A stretch of DNA of 64,000 bases from Bin55 sp965199895 (GCA_965199895.1 CBDATJ010000010.1:266534-330533), one strand, 5' to 3'. Counted from the first letter of the stretch, positions 19,142-28,840 are shown. The notes: generated by a model from the sequence alone, not told the origin. Program-made: numbers and translations.

Positions 19142-21616
19142 ATGAAATTCAACGATCTCATAACACCCATTTGGCACCTAGGACTACTTGCGTTACTTTG
19201 CGCTGTTCTAAGCTCTTGCAGTAGCAGAAGTTCATCTCCACCCCAAATTGACGTTTCGATTACTACCACGTCGACACAGCTGCTTGAAGATCCAGCTTCC
19301 CTGGGCACTATTGACCTATCTCTTTCAAAAGCAAGTACTCAAACCATAGTCGTCGAGTTAGTCTCCTCGGGATCTGCTACTCTAGCAGTCGATTTTGAAT
19401 TATCGGAAACCAGTATCACCTTTGAAGCAGGAACCACTACCAAACAGGTTGAGTTAACTCCGGTACTAGATTGGGTAGACGATCCCCAGGAACGCGTTAC
19501 GCTAGGTCTTCGGATTGCTCAAGGCAATGCGCAAGCATCAGATACTCATTCATCGATCACCATCACTTTAGGTAACGGGACAACTCCAGCTAACTATAAG
19601 GAGTTTGTGAGCGCTGACCTACTAGTTTGGACCACCATGGAGTTCAATGAGACTTCACTCGGTTACAACATTTATATACGCAACGACGGCAAAACGACTA
19701 CTTCACCAACCACGCTTCAATTCGATCTCAGGACAGATTTGCGCGACTCCGGTACCTCTGTACGAAGCGCAACCTGGAATATTCCTGCGATCGATGGGAG
19801 AGGGTTCTTCTCTAGATTTCATTCCATTCTGTTGTATTACCTCGAACCCAATACCACGTACTATGGCATTTTTTCTCTAAACCAAACTCCGGAAGAAATT
19901 TCTGATGGCTCAAGCTATGGTCAAGATTACGTAGCGTTTCAGACTGGACCCGATGGAACAATCGTATCTCAATGTGAAAAAGACAACCGACAAATGCCGT
20001 TTGATGGAGCCGATGAGTTTCTCACACAACAATGGCACCTAGACAACACCGGACAAAATGCGTTTGCATCATCTGGAGGTACTTCAGGCGCAGACTTGCA
20101 GATGGACGACACCCTGAGCTCTGGACCTAATGGTGATGGAGTCATAGTAGCCGTGGTTGATACAGGATTAGAGATTTGCCATCCCGATCTAGAATTGAAC
20201 ATTGAAGCTGACTCGTCCTACAACTTTGCGACAGAAAGTCAGTGGATCGGAGCCACTCAATACGATCCCTATAACCCACACGCACTGGGTGATCACGGTA
20301 CCTCTGTTGCTGGCATCATCGGCAGTATTGCAAACAACGGTATTGGTGGTCGAGGTGTAGCACCCAATGCCAAGATACGGGGTTACAACTTCCTTAGTGC
20401 CCAATCATCTGGCCAAGAGAGTTCTTTAGGATTTAGTACGTCCAACCCAGATTCTTCAGATGTCGACATTTTTAATATGTCCTATGGGGTTTCAGGTTAT
20501 CAGAGGATTTCGTCACCCACTTCGAGCGGCGTGTTTCAGCAGGGTACCGAACAACTCCGAAACGGACTGGGTGCAATCTATGTGAAGTCAGCTGGAAATG
20601 GATTTGATGATTGCGTTAGCGTCAGACATGATGTGTCTGAAATTTTAGGTTGCCAATCAGCCAATGGTGATCCCACCAACAACCTACCCTACCTGCTGGT
20701 TGTGGGTGGCTTCAATGCTGACGATACCCGAGCAAGCTACAGTTCAGTGGGCAGTAATCTGTGGATTTCTGCACCCTCTGGAGAGTACGGTGGTTCAGAC
20801 CCCGCAATCATTACTACAGATCAGCAAGGGGTTGAACGCGGCTATACCTACTTAATCGGTCGTGGTTTAGCTTTGGATCGTACCTTGAACTCATACGGAA
20901 ACTATGTGAGTACCTTTAATGGTACTTCATCAGCCGCCCCGAATACCGCTGGAGCTGTCGCAGTTCTATTATCCCAAAACCCAAATCTAACCTGGAGAGA
21001 TGTCAAATACATACTCGCTACCACTGCTAGAAAAATCGATCCATTGATTGAGGAATATCGAGTAGCCTTTGGCGATGGAACTCCTCACATTTTGAGGCAC
21101 GACTGGATCGAAAACGATGCAGGGTACAACTTTCATAATTGGTATGGATTTGGTGCGATTGCATTGGATGATGCTGTAGAAATGGTACGCACCTACCGGG
21201 CAAACAGCTTGGGATCTCTGGAGGAATCTTCTTGGTTCCGCCAATCGCAAGGAATAACGATTCCGGACTACGACAGTTCAGGTGTAGAGTCAACAGTCAC
21301 GATATCAGATTTGCCCACTGATGCGAATGTCGAAGCCGTAGTCATTGAACTCAATGGCTCACATGAGTTTTATCCCGATCTTATGTTCACAGTAGAGTCT
21401 CCGAATGGAACTCATAGCATTCTTAACTCTGCATTCAACGACTTCTTGATTCATAGCGAACAGATTAACTGGCGTTTGTTGTCCAACGCGTTCTATGGAG
21501 AATCAGTGAATGGTGAATGGAAGTTAAAGGTGGTCGATGCGGCTCCCTCTGATGGAGGTAGGATAACAGATTGGGCGATCAAGATCTACTATGGAACACA
21601 TCCTGCAGATCTTTAA
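19142..21616 (+). CDS. Lipoprotein subtilisin/kexin-like serine protease (S8) with P domain
   Basis: Large envelope protease. The N-terminus ends in lipobox LSSC (Cys26), so it is probably membrane-anchored outside the cytoplasm. A Calx-beta-like domain follows (about residues 35-145: FEAGTTTKQVELTPV, DDPQERVTLGLRI). The S8 catalytic triad is Asp340 (VVDTGLEICHPDL), His385 (GDHGTSVAGIIG) and Ser596 (NGTSSAAPNTAGA). The C-terminal 130 residues form a proprotein-convertase P domain (VESPNGTHSILNS, VNGEWKLKVVDAAPSDGG, ITDWAIKIYYG). 824 aa. The combination resembles kexin-type proteases of marine gammaproteobacteria. Its neighbour is a TonB receptor; a functional link is inference. The stop overlaps that of ftsX (TTAA). 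Confidence 0.88.
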   Translation: MKFNDLITPIWHLGLLALLCAVLSSCSSRSSSPPQIDVSITTTSTQLLEDPASLGTIDLSLSKASTQTIVVELVSSGSATLAVDFELSETSITFEAGTTTKQVELTPVLDWVDDPQERVTLGLRIAQGNAQASDTHSSITITLGNGTTPANYKEFVSADLLVWTTMEFNETSLGYNIYIRNDGKTTTSPTTLQFDLRTDLRDSGTSVRSATWNIPAIDGRGFFSRFHSILLYYLEPNTTYYGIFSLNQTPEEISDGSSYGQDYVAFQTGPDGTIVSQCEKDNRQMPFDGADEFLTQQWHLDNTGQNAFASSGGTSGADLQMDDTLSSGPNGDGVIVAVVDTGLEICHPDLELNIEADSSYNFATESQWIGATQYDPYNPHALGDHGTSVAGIIGSIANNGIGGRGVAPNAKIRGYNFLSAQSSGQESSLGFSTSNPDSSDVDIFNMSYGVSGYQRISSPTSSGVFQQGTEQLRNGLGAIYVKSAGNGFDDCVSVRHDVSEILGCQSANGDPTNNLPYLLVVGGFNADDTRASYSSVGSNLWISAPSGEYGGSDPAIITTDQQGVERGYTYLIGRGLALDRTLNSYGNYVSTFNGTSSAAPNTAGAVAVLLSQNPNLTWRDVKYILATTARKIDPLIEEYRVAFGDGTPHILRHDWIENDAGYNFHNWYGFGAIALDDAVEMVRTYRANSLGSLEESSWFRQSQGITIPDYDSSGVESTVTISDLPTDANVEAVVIELNGSHEFYPDLMFTVESPNGTHSILNSAFNDFLIHSEQINWRLLSNAFYGESVNGEWKLKVVDAAPSDGGRITDWAIKIYYGTHPADL

Positions 21617-22593
21617 CTAATCGCTTCAAACGCACGTCGTTTGTGAATCTCAAAGAAGATCACGCTGTAAGCTCCGAGCAAACCCAGTAATCCACCACTG
21701 ACTATGAGTGTGGTCGTGCTCCATAAATCCAGGCCCGCTACCTTCAGGTCACCTCCATAGTTCATCACAAGTTCAGCAATGGGTTGTTCGACGATGTACA
21801 AGGAAACGGTGACGATAGCAGCTGCGACAAACCCACCACCCACACCGTATAACAGACCACAGTACAAGAACGGTCGTCGCAGTTGAGAGTCCGGAGCACC
21901 CAAGAGCGAGAGCACGCGTAGCTCTTCAAATTTTGATTCAATCGCGAGTCGGACGGTGGTTAGGGTTACCAGGACAACACAAAGTCCAAACAGGGTTCCT
22001 ACCGTCAGCATGAGCAGAAATACAATGTGGCGTATAGTGTTGAGATTCTTGCTCCATTCAATATCGAGATCGACACTATCTACCCCTTCTTGAGATTGGA
22101 ACCAATTCAGCAACCGGTTAATTTCACTTTTGGAAGCGCTGGGAGTCTGAATCACAGAAATTGATGCTGGAAGGGGATTATTGGCTAGGGTGTTCAATTC
22201 CCCTTCATAACCCGTGATCCGCTGGAACTCAGCAAGAGCCTGATCAGAGGTGGTTAGTTCAAGTTCTTGGACTATCACATGGGTTTGCAGTGAATCAAAT
22301 ACGGATTGAATGGTGCTTTCGTCAGTGGACGGATCAAAGTACACGGTAAAACCAGTGTCTTCTTGAAACTGACTAGAAATCTCGTGAATGTTATGTTGAA
22401 TCAACCAAAAGCCGGTGGGGAGCGATAGTGCGATTCCAATGAGCAGCCAAACATAAAGAGTACCGATAGCGTGGCGACTCAAATGCTCAAGACTTTGCTT
22501 CAAGCTACGCAGACGAATGCGAAGTTGAGCACCAAACTTAAGGGGTTCAGACTTCAGAGGAGTGCTTTCTTGGTCAATTTTCAATAGGCTCAA
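21613..22593 (-). CDS. ftsX: Cell division ABC permease FtsX
   Basis: Membrane partner of FtsE at the division septum; in characterised bacteria it transmits ATP-driven changes to periplasmic amidase activators. Four membrane segments are visible: TLYVWLLIGIALSLPTGFWL near residues 45-65, then three in the C-terminal half (FLLMLTVGTLFGLCVVLVTL, GGGFVAAAIVTVSLYI, LLGLLGAYSVIFF). A periplasmic loop lies between the first and second. The start is a TTG that overlaps ftsE by 20 nt. 326 aa. Part of the ftsY-ftsE-ftsX operon. Confidence 0.93.
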   Translation of the reverse strand: MSLLKIDQESTPLKSEPLKFGAQLRIRLRSLKQSLEHLSRHAIGTLYVWLLIGIALSLPTGFWLIQHNIHEISSQFQEDTGFTVYFDPSTDESTIQSVFDSLQTHVIVQELELTTSDQALAEFQRITGYEGELNTLANNPLPASISVIQTPSASKSEINRLLNWFQSQEGVDSVDLDIEWSKNLNTIRHIVFLLMLTVGTLFGLCVVLVTLTTVRLAIESKFEELRVLSLLGAPDSQLRRPFLYCGLLYGVGGGFVAAAIVTVSLYIVEQPIAELVMNYGGDLKVAGLDLWSTTTLIVSGGLLGLLGAYSVIFFEIHKRRAFEAIS

Positions 22594-23254
22594 ACGATTT
22601 CAACTGCATTTTGCCGTCCGAAATTTCGTAAATGCGCTCGGAGTGCGTTAGCAGTTGTTGTTCATGGGTAGCAATGATGACTGTGGTCCCGAATTCAGGG
22701 ATCATGTCGAAAAGTGAGAGCACATCCACCGAAAGATCTGGGTCTAAGTTCCCGGTCGGTTCATCCGCAATCAAAATCTTGGGACGATGAGCGATGGCTC
22801 TAGCTAAAGACACTCTTTGTCGCTCACCCGTCGATAGTCTGGTAGGCAAAATGTCCGATGCTCCTGCAAGACCTACAACCTTCAGACTTCGTTGTATACG
22901 ATCCTTGATTTCATTCTTTTTCAACCCGAGAATCCAAAGGGGCATAGCTACGTTTTCGGCTACACTCCGATCTGATGTCAATGCAGAATCTTGGAGTACG
23001 ATTCCGATGGATTGACGATATTGAGTCATTTCTTTGCGACTGAGTTGAGTGATGTCTACTTTATCAACTATGACTCGTCCAGTCGTAGGTCGAGTGAGTC
23101 CGAGCAGAATACGCACCAGCGTGGTCTTTCCTGTACCCGATTTACCCACAATATAGTTGACCGACTGTTCGTCAAATTCAACATTGACGTTATCCAACAG
23201 CACCTGGCCGTGCGAAAACTCTTTGTGTACTGCGTCTAGTACGATCTTGCTCAA
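22574..23254 (-). CDS. ftsE: Cell division ABC ATPase FtsE
   Basis: Cytoplasmic ATPase of the FtsEX complex. Walker A GKSGTGKTTL begins at residue 37, the ABC signature is LSTGERQRVSLARAIA, and Walker B is ILIADEPTGNLDP; the switch His is in IIATHEQQL. 226 aa. The TTG start, with SKIVLDAVHKEF following, has no alternative ATG and overlaps ftsY by 4 nt. Confidence 0.95.
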   Translation of the reverse strand: MSKIVLDAVHKEFSHGQVLLDNVNVEFDEQSVNYIVGKSGTGKTTLVRILLGLTRPTTGRVIVDKVDITQLSRKEMTQYRQSIGIVLQDSALTSDRSVAENVAMPLWILGLKKNEIKDRIQRSLKVVGLAGASDILPTRLSTGERQRVSLARAIAHRPKILIADEPTGNLDPDLSVDVLSLFDMIPEFGTTVIIATHEQQLLTHSERIYEISDGKMQLKSFEPIEN

Positions 23255-24189
23255 ATTGCGAGTAGTCCGTCCACGTAAGCTACTGGATCAAATGGTTTCA
23301 AGGCATCAATACTCTCACCGAGACCAGTGAAATAGAGCGGTAGGTCAGTGACCGAGGGTAGTGCGAGAACCACTCCACCTTTAGCCGTTCCATCTAATTT
23401 GGTCAATATGAGGCCTGAAAGATGTACCGTCTCATTGAAGATTTTCGTTTGTTGGATTGCGTTTTGCCCAATCGTCGCATCAAGAACAAGCAGGCATTCA
23501 TGAGGTGCTCCCGGACAGAGTCGTTGAACGATCCTTCTGATTTTTGCCAACTCATCCATGAGTCCCTGATTGGTTTGTAAACGACCTGCCGTATCAATGA
23601 TGAGGACATCTACCGATTCATTGATTGCAGTTTGAACTCCGTCATGGACCACTGCAGCTGCATCAGCCCCTTGGGAATGAGCAATAACGGGTACCTCAAT
23701 GATACTACCCCAACTCTTGAGTTGATCGATAGCAGCAGCTCGAAAGGTATCACCTGCAACAAGCATAACCGTTCGACCAGACTGTTTGATTGAATGTGCT
23801 AACTTACCAATGGTGGTGGTTTTGCCCACGCCATTGACCCCTACCACCAAAATCACAAAGGGAGTGGAGTCTGAGATTGCGAATTGTTTTTCGAGAGAGT
23901 TTGCTATGCCAAGTAGTTCTTCCCGAAGTGCTTCTTTCAGCTGTTCTGGACTACTGTATTTTTTCTTTTGGGCACTTTTACGCAAGCGATTAACAATCTG
24001 TTCTGTAGCTTCAGGACCAATATCAGTGCTGAGCAAACACCCTTCAAGCTCATCAAGTGTGGCCTCGTCTATTGGTCCAGATCTTGCGAATATGCCTTTG
24101 ATTCGGTCTGCCATTCGAGAGCGTGTTTTGGAGAGTGCGCGGCCAAAGCCTCTCCAACGTTTTGGTTTTTCTTGCGTCTCTTCGGTCAT
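23251..24189 (-). CDS. ftsY: Signal recognition particle receptor FtsY
   Basis: SRP receptor GTPase that docks ribosome-SRP complexes at the inner membrane. N domain (about residues 25-95) and G domain with GVNGVGKTTTIGKLA, VAGDTFRAAAIDQL, DTAGRLQT and TKLDGTAKGG. At 312 aa it lacks the long acidic A domain of E. coli FtsY; only a short basic head (KPKRWRGFGRALSKTRSR) precedes the N domain, as in other compact homologues. First gene of ftsYEX and divergent from rsmD. Confidence 0.95.
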   Translation of the reverse strand: MTEETQEKPKRWRGFGRALSKTRSRMADRIKGIFARSGPIDEATLDELEGCLLSTDIGPEATEQIVNRLRKSAQKKKYSSPEQLKEALREELLGIANSLEKQFAISDSTPFVILVVGVNGVGKTTTIGKLAHSIKQSGRTVMLVAGDTFRAAAIDQLKSWGSIIEVPVIAHSQGADAAAVVHDGVQTAINESVDVLIIDTAGRLQTNQGLMDELAKIRRIVQRLCPGAPHECLLVLDATIGQNAIQQTKIFNETVHLSGLILTKLDGTAKGGVVLALPSVTDLPLYFTGLGESIDALKPFDPVAYVDGLLAI

Positions 24190-24291
24190 GGTTGCTCAGA
24201 ATCTCCTCTCAAACGCTCTGAAGAAATGAACATTATCACTTTAGACAGTCAGTTTTGCTTCGAGTTGTAGACTAGTGCACAATTTGCTGAC

Positions 24292-24852
24292 ATGAAACAT
24301 GTCGTTCGCATCATTGCTGGGGATTTAAAGGGACATCACATCCACGTCCCCTCAATGAAATCTTTGCGACCCACGCCAGATCGAATCAAAGAAACCGTGT
24401 TTAATTGGTTGGGTTCGTTTGTGAAGGGAGCTAAGGTGCTCGATCTATTCGCGGGATCCGGTTCTTTGGGATTTGAAGCAATTTCTAGAGGTTGTGATCA
24501 TACTACATTTGTTGAACGACACGCCAAGGCAGCTAAGCATTTGAAGGAGATATGTACTCGATTTAAGGTGACCTCCGATCAAGCGACCATAGTTTGCTCT
24601 GATGCTATTTCTTGGCTCCGGAATAACCGTGATCAATGGGATGTTGTATTCGTTGATCCGCCCTTTACACAGGATGAGAGTTATCGAATTGTGCTGAACC
24701 TATTGCCTGACCGTCTAAGTCCAGAGGGGGTAGTCTATGTTGAACACAGTCGACGCATTCTCGTCGAAATCGAACCCTTCTCCGTCTGGCGATCTGATAT
24801 TGTCGGAGAGGTTGAGTTCTTGCTGCTAGAACTTCCGAAACAGGAGCGTTGA
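24292..24852 (+). CDS. rsmD: 16S rRNA m2G966 methyltransferase RsmD
   Basis: SAM-dependent methyltransferase acting on G966 of 16S rRNA in the assembled small subunit. The N-terminus RIIAGDLKGHHI and RPTPDRIKETVFNWL is family specific. SAM-binding motif I is VLDLFAGSGSLGFEAISRG, and the catalytic motif IV is VDPPF. 186 aa. Divergently placed against ftsYEX with about 100 nt between them, the usual gammaproteobacterial arrangement; rpoH is not next to it here. Confidence 0.94.
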   Translation: MKHVVRIIAGDLKGHHIHVPSMKSLRPTPDRIKETVFNWLGSFVKGAKVLDLFAGSGSLGFEAISRGCDHTTFVERHAKAAKHLKEICTRFKVTSDQATIVCSDAISWLRNNRDQWDVVFVDPPFTQDESYRIVLNLLPDRLSPEGVVYVEHSRRILVEIEPFSVWRSDIVGEVEFLLLELPKQER

Positions 24853-25357
24853 GATTTCCCAAAAACTCAATGATTGACTGACTAGACCAAGATTGTGAAC
24901 AATACTGAACCTGTGTAAACACCTTCTCCACTATCAATCGATGACTTAAACATCAATTGACCTGTGGACTCAACCATATAAAAAGGGTAGCCGTAGTCCA
25001 CCATCTCCGATACCAAACACAATCTCCAGAATGTGCAGTTTGCTTAGAGAGGCCGTGGTTTCTCACGGTTGATGCAAGATTGTTTCGACATGAATAGTTG
25101 AGTGACGGACACAGGTTTAGGTTCTTGAGTTTCTACACTGACAAATCATTAGGTTCTATGAGCAGAGCTCACCTCTACACTGTTCAAGGGATCCAACGAT
25201 ACGAGGAAAGAGACATCATCGCTATTGACAACTATTGGTAGTTTTCTACACAGTATCAATGCTAAAATTTATTCTGAGTCTAACTCTGGAGCACACAGCT
25301 TCGTGGGATCCTTCCAGATCCTTAGTCACTTAATCTTCAATTAATGAGTCCAACCTA
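24853..25357. other. Intergenic stretch without a clear gene
   Basis: No complete gene seen. A minus-strand frame is open at 25043-24882; from ATG 25004 it would encode 40 residues (MVDYGYPFYMVESTGQLMF at its start), which reads like the end of a decayed exported protein but matches nothing I recognise. A small hairpin, CCGTG-gtttct-CACGG, lies at about 25053-25068. The coaD promoter must be in the right part; no convincing -35/-10 pair is apparent. Confidence 0.4.
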
Positions 25358-25843
25358 ATGCGCGTTGTCGTTTATCCAGGGAGTTTTAATCCTATCACCT
25401 ACGGACACATGAACTTAGTTGAGCGCGCTCTAAGGCTCTTTGATCGGGTAGTTGTCGCGATTGGCACGAGTCCAGACAAGAATCTTGAAGAATCAGTCAG
25501 AGCACGAGTTGATCTCTGTCGAAATGCCTTATCGGACTATGGTGAATCAGTAAAGGTCGAGAGCTTTCAGGGACTGCTAGTCGACTTTGTGAAAGCACAA
25601 GACACTCGGTTTATTCTTCGAGGTTTGAGAACTCTAATGGACTACGAGTACGAGGTTCAGATGCTCGAAATGAACCGTAAGCTCTATCCTAACGTCGAAT
25701 ATGTGCTCCTACCGACTGCAAACACATGGGCGTTTGTTTCTTCTACTCGTGTTCGCGAGATCGCTGCATTGGGGGGAGACGTGTCCGGATTTGTTCATCC
25801 TGTCGTTGCGGAGAGTCTAGCTCGACAATACTCTGTCGACTAA
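25358..25843 (+). CDS. coaD: Phosphopantetheine adenylyltransferase CoaD
   Basis: Transfers AMP from ATP to 4'-phosphopantetheine, the penultimate step of coenzyme A synthesis; PanB and PanC for the same pathway are at 51207-52892. The nucleotidyltransferase motif is PGSFNPITYGHMN (the T/H-X-G-H element), and the second ATP motif is FVSSTRVREIA. ILRGLRTLMDYEYEVQM is characteristic. 161 aa, normal. Single-gene unit; convergent with the glutamine amidotransferase gene. Confidence 0.95.
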   Translation: MRVVVYPGSFNPITYGHMNLVERALRLFDRVVVAIGTSPDKNLEESVRARVDLCRNALSDYGESVKVESFQGLLVDFVKAQDTRFILRGLRTLMDYEYEVQMLEMNRKLYPNVEYVLLPTANTWAFVSSTRVREIAALGGDVSGFVHPVVAESLARQYSVD

Positions 25844-26002
25844 TCCAGTGCCAGCAAATGAATTCTATTGGTAGACAAGTGATACTCTGGGTTAAAAAAT
25901 TCTAGAAAGTGGGTTGAAATTTCGCAATCAACTAGACTATGTTGAATTCAAAAGTCAACCGCCTTTTAAACTCTGTAGGAATTGAAAGTTGCTTAACTTC
26001 AG

Positions 26003-26752
26003 CTAGTTGAGTACTTCACCCTTTGGTGTTTCCTGAAACTTCTTTACCGGTTCAGCACTCAGCCAACCAGCTAAACCTCTGACAACCATTTTGCTGTCTA
26101 TGGGTCTAGAAAGTGATTTCAACGCAATATCCGCTAAGTCATCCAGCTCATCCCTCCGAACCTCTATCAGATGCTTTGCGAACTCCAATGGAAACTCTAG
26201 ATGAGGTTGGATCGTGAAGACGTGATCGTCGAGACAAATCCCTGCGTTCCGACAAAACGGACTCGATAACCAACATGGGACTCCGGGAGGATCGACGACG
26301 ACTTGATCTTGGTGGCTACATAGTAGGTTCAAATTCATGCCAACAAGTCTGGGAGGATATTCAAGCGAAAATTTGTGGACACCCACTCCCCATCCTTTTT
26401 CTGATTTGCGAACTTCACCCCCGAGTGCGGTAGCTGTAATCTGGTGACCAAAACAAATTCCAACAAGTTTCTTTCGATTCCAGTGTAGGGTCTTGGTCAG
26501 TTCGATAAGAGCACCTATCCAGTCTTCATCATCGTAAACGCCATGTCGACTACCGGTGATGAGGTATCCATCACATTCGTCGAGATTCTCAGGGTGTTCT
26601 TTTTTTCTAACGTCGTAGATCCGGTACTTGAAGTGTGTGGCTCCAATCTCATTGAACAGATTGATCCACATGTCTTCACTGTCACCAAAGTGATCACGAA
26701 GATCCTCGTCAATTTGGTCTGCTTTGAGGATGCCTATAGTTTTTGTCAACAT
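26003..26752 (-). CDS. Class I glutamine amidotransferase domain protein
   Basis: Stand-alone glutaminase of the GMP-synthase-like GATase family; the ammonia acceptor is unknown. The nucleophile Cys is in LVGICFGHQITATALGG. The His and Glu of the triad are probably in QPHLEFP. YLITGSRHGVYDD is the oxyanion-side motif. 249 aa, usual for this family. No synthetase partner is adjacent. It is probably a single-gene transcript; the 3' end faces coaD across 159 nt. Confidence 0.82.
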   Translation of the reverse strand: MLTKTIGILKADQIDEDLRDHFGDSEDMWINLFNEIGATHFKYRIYDVRKKEHPENLDECDGYLITGSRHGVYDDEDWIGALIELTKTLHWNRKKLVGICFGHQITATALGGEVRKSEKGWGVGVHKFSLEYPPRLVGMNLNLLCSHQDQVVVDPPGVPCWLSSPFCRNAGICLDDHVFTIQPHLEFPLEFAKHLIEVRRDELDDLADIALKSLSRPIDSKMVVRGLAGWLSAEPVKKFQETPKGEVLN

Positions 26753-26814
26753 ATCGGGTAGTTTTTCTCTGCTATTCTTTTTTTCACATGTTTTTGAAGA
26801 GTTTGCAAATCCCT

Positions 26815-27669
26815 CTAGTGCATCAAACTGAACATTTTGCGTCGATACGTTTGCGCCAAGTCTGAGTCTCTCCCCATCAGTGACATGACCAGAATCATGG
26901 ATGTGCGACCGATGTCTCCACGATAGCTGCGATCTAACTGGATTATTTTCATGAGACTTTGCAGTGCAGGTTCATACTCCAGCATGTTCGCGTATTGGAT
27001 AGCTGATTCATAGAGCGCGTCAAGATCTGTTGGATCAGTTCTGAGTGCGTCTGTAAGCACTTCCAGACTTCTCATCCCACCAGCTTCTTCAGCAATCTCT
27101 AATCTATTCTGTGGACGGATACGTTCTGGAACGGATTCTGGTATGGCCGCGATGGCCTGTTGCGCCTTTTCGTGTTCACCCATACACACCAAAATGTCAG
27201 CTTGTTCGATTAGGAGTTTTGAGTTTTTGGGATCTTCCTGAAGTGATTGATTCACAGAATCCAACGCAGCCCGCCAATTCTTCGAAGCAATTAAATCCTT
27301 TAGATCGGATGTCACAGCTTCCTTGCTGGGTCCGATAGAATGTTCAATCCATTGTCTTAAGCTGGATTCAGTTTGAGGTCCGTCTAGTTGTGCAGCAATC
27401 GTCCCATTTGAAACCAATCGTATGCTGGGCACACCCTGAATCTGAAGTTGTTGAGCAACTCTAGGATCCTCCGCAACATTCATGTGTGCCACCAGGAATT
27501 TTCCCTGATATTGATGTACTAGTAACTCTAGGGTTTGCTTGGTTTCAACCGACTCGGGAATTTGCTGAGCCCAGCACAACACCACCACAGGTAAATCGCG
27601 TGAACGCTGTACGACAACCGATTGAAAATTGGCTGAGTTTACCTGGACTGAGTGTTGATTGGCTTGCAT
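26815..27669 (-). CDS. CnoX/YbbN-like thioredoxin-TPR protein
   Basis: Probable co-chaperone: thioredoxin-like domain (about residues 1-115) followed by TPR-like helices (about 120-284). Like E. coli CnoX it lacks a CXXC active site: the equivalent stretch is VVLCWAQQIPESVE, with a single Cys. GVPSIRLVSNG carries the cis-Pro loop. The C-terminal half has repeats such as NSKLLIEQADILVCMGEHEK and DLDALYESAIQYANMLEYEP. Known family members protect chaperonin clients from oxidation in the cytoplasm; that role is inferred here. Confidence 0.8.
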   Translation of the reverse strand: MQANQHSVQVNSANFQSVVVQRSRDLPVVVLCWAQQIPESVETKQTLELLVHQYQGKFLVAHMNVAEDPRVAQQLQIQGVPSIRLVSNGTIAAQLDGPQTESSLRQWIEHSIGPSKEAVTSDLKDLIASKNWRAALDSVNQSLQEDPKNSKLLIEQADILVCMGEHEKAQQAIAAIPESVPERIRPQNRLEIAEEAGGMRSLEVLTDALRTDPTDLDALYESAIQYANMLEYEPALQSLMKIIQLDRSYRGDIGRTSMILVMSLMGRDSDLAQTYRRKMFSLMH

Positions 27670-27805
27670 AGTTTCTATCTACTGAAGTCGAGAATTTTAG
27701 CATTGACTTTAGCAGGACCATCTACAGTGTTCAGTTTCGCACTCAGATTGCACGCCATGGCTACAATGAAAAAATCGTGAAATCTACTCACTGCAAACGA
27801 ATCTG

Positions 27806-28720
27806 ATGCACTTTATTGTTGCAATAGGGATTGTGTATGTGCTCTTCATGTTTTTGGGCACTTGGGGTCTACTGGTTGGAATACTTGTTGCTTCGAGTTA
27901 TTTGTCCTTTGTCCCTATGAGAAAACTGAGTACAGCACGACAACGTACGAGCAGTCTGTTTAGGGGGAACGGTCGCAGTTCGAAGTCCGCACAAGATCGT
28001 GTGACCATAACTGAAATGGGATTTATCTCATTTTTCCAGATTGCAGGATACGTCTCTAAAGCAGACGGTCTAGTATCCAACCAAGAAATTCGCCAAACCA
28101 CCGATTTCATGCAACGGTTGTCCCTCACACCCGATCAGAGACAAGTAGCCATTGAAGGATTCAAAGAGGGAAAAAGTCCCGGGTTTGATATCAATCGTTG
28201 TTTAGAAAAGCTTAGAAGCTCCTCTGGTATGGGTCAATTTGCCCGTGAGCTTCTGTTTGAAGCTATGGTTAATTTGTCTGCAATCGACAGAATCACCCAA
28301 GAAAAAGAAACCGTTCTGTTAGCCTACGCTAGTGCCCTGAACATTAGCAACATGAGAGCGCAGTCCTATATCTCCACACACCAAACCAGCTACTGGAGAG
28401 ATTCAACTAGTAGTTCTAGGAGTAGTTATCGATCATCAGACTCTGGTTCATATTCGCGTTCTGGCAGTAATCGTGGTTCAGGGATAGGTAAAGAGCAAAC
28501 CAATAAAGAACTCTCAGACGCATACATCACCCTCGGAGTAAATCCGAAAGATAGCAACGATTCAATCAAACGTGCTTACAAGAAGCTGATTGCTGAAACC
28601 CACCCCGACAAATTTATGGGGAAGGATTTACCTCCATTTCTCATTGAGGCCGCCAATGAGAAGGCGAGTGAAGTGAATAAAGCCTGGGACACAATAAAGA
28701 AAGCAAGAGCCATTTCCTAA
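27806..28720 (+). CDS. djlA: DjlA-like membrane-anchored J-domain protein
   Basis: DnaK co-chaperone anchored in the inner membrane. An N-terminal hydrophobic segment (residues 2-33) precedes a TerB-like domain (about 65-190: FFQIAGYVSKADGLVSNQEI, AMVNLSAIDRITQEKETVLL). A Ser/Arg-rich linker follows, then the C-terminal J domain (about 235-304) with HPDKF. This order matches DjlA of E. coli; the low-complexity Ser-rich linker is longer. Divergent from the cnoX-like gene. The next feature downstream is tRNA-Ser on the opposite strand. Confidence 0.86.
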   Translation: MHFIVAIGIVYVLFMFLGTWGLLVGILVASSYLSFVPMRKLSTARQRTSSLFRGNGRSSKSAQDRVTITEMGFISFFQIAGYVSKADGLVSNQEIRQTTDFMQRLSLTPDQRQVAIEGFKEGKSPGFDINRCLEKLRSSSGMGQFARELLFEAMVNLSAIDRITQEKETVLLAYASALNISNMRAQSYISTHQTSYWRDSTSSSRSSYRSSDSGSYSRSGSNRGSGIGKEQTNKELSDAYITLGVNPKDSNDSIKRAYKKLIAETHPDKFMGKDLPPFLIEAANEKASEVNKAWDTIKKARAIS

Positions 28721-28750
28721 TCGTAAGGTAGATATTCAGTAAAAAAAGAA

Positions 28751-28840
28751 TGGCGGAGAGGCAGGGATTCGAACCCTGGGTGCCCAAAGGACACACCTGA
28801 TTTCGAGTCAGGCCCATTCGACCAACTCTGGCACCTCTCC
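28751..28840 (-). tRNA. tRNA-Ser(CGA)
   Basis: A 90 nt class II tRNA with a long variable arm and encoded CCA. The 5' acceptor GGAGAGG pairs with CCTCTCC. The anticodon stem CCTGA/TCAGG encloses loop CTCGAAA, so the anticodon is CGA (reads UCG). T-arm GGTTCGAATCC is present. Confidence 0.96.

Noticed and set aside
28751..28840. tRNA-Ser region as a selenocysteine tRNA, suggested by the presence of mnmH
   Set aside because: The anticodon is CGA and the acceptor stem is of normal seryl type; MnmH acts on tRNA wobble bases and does not need selenocysteine.
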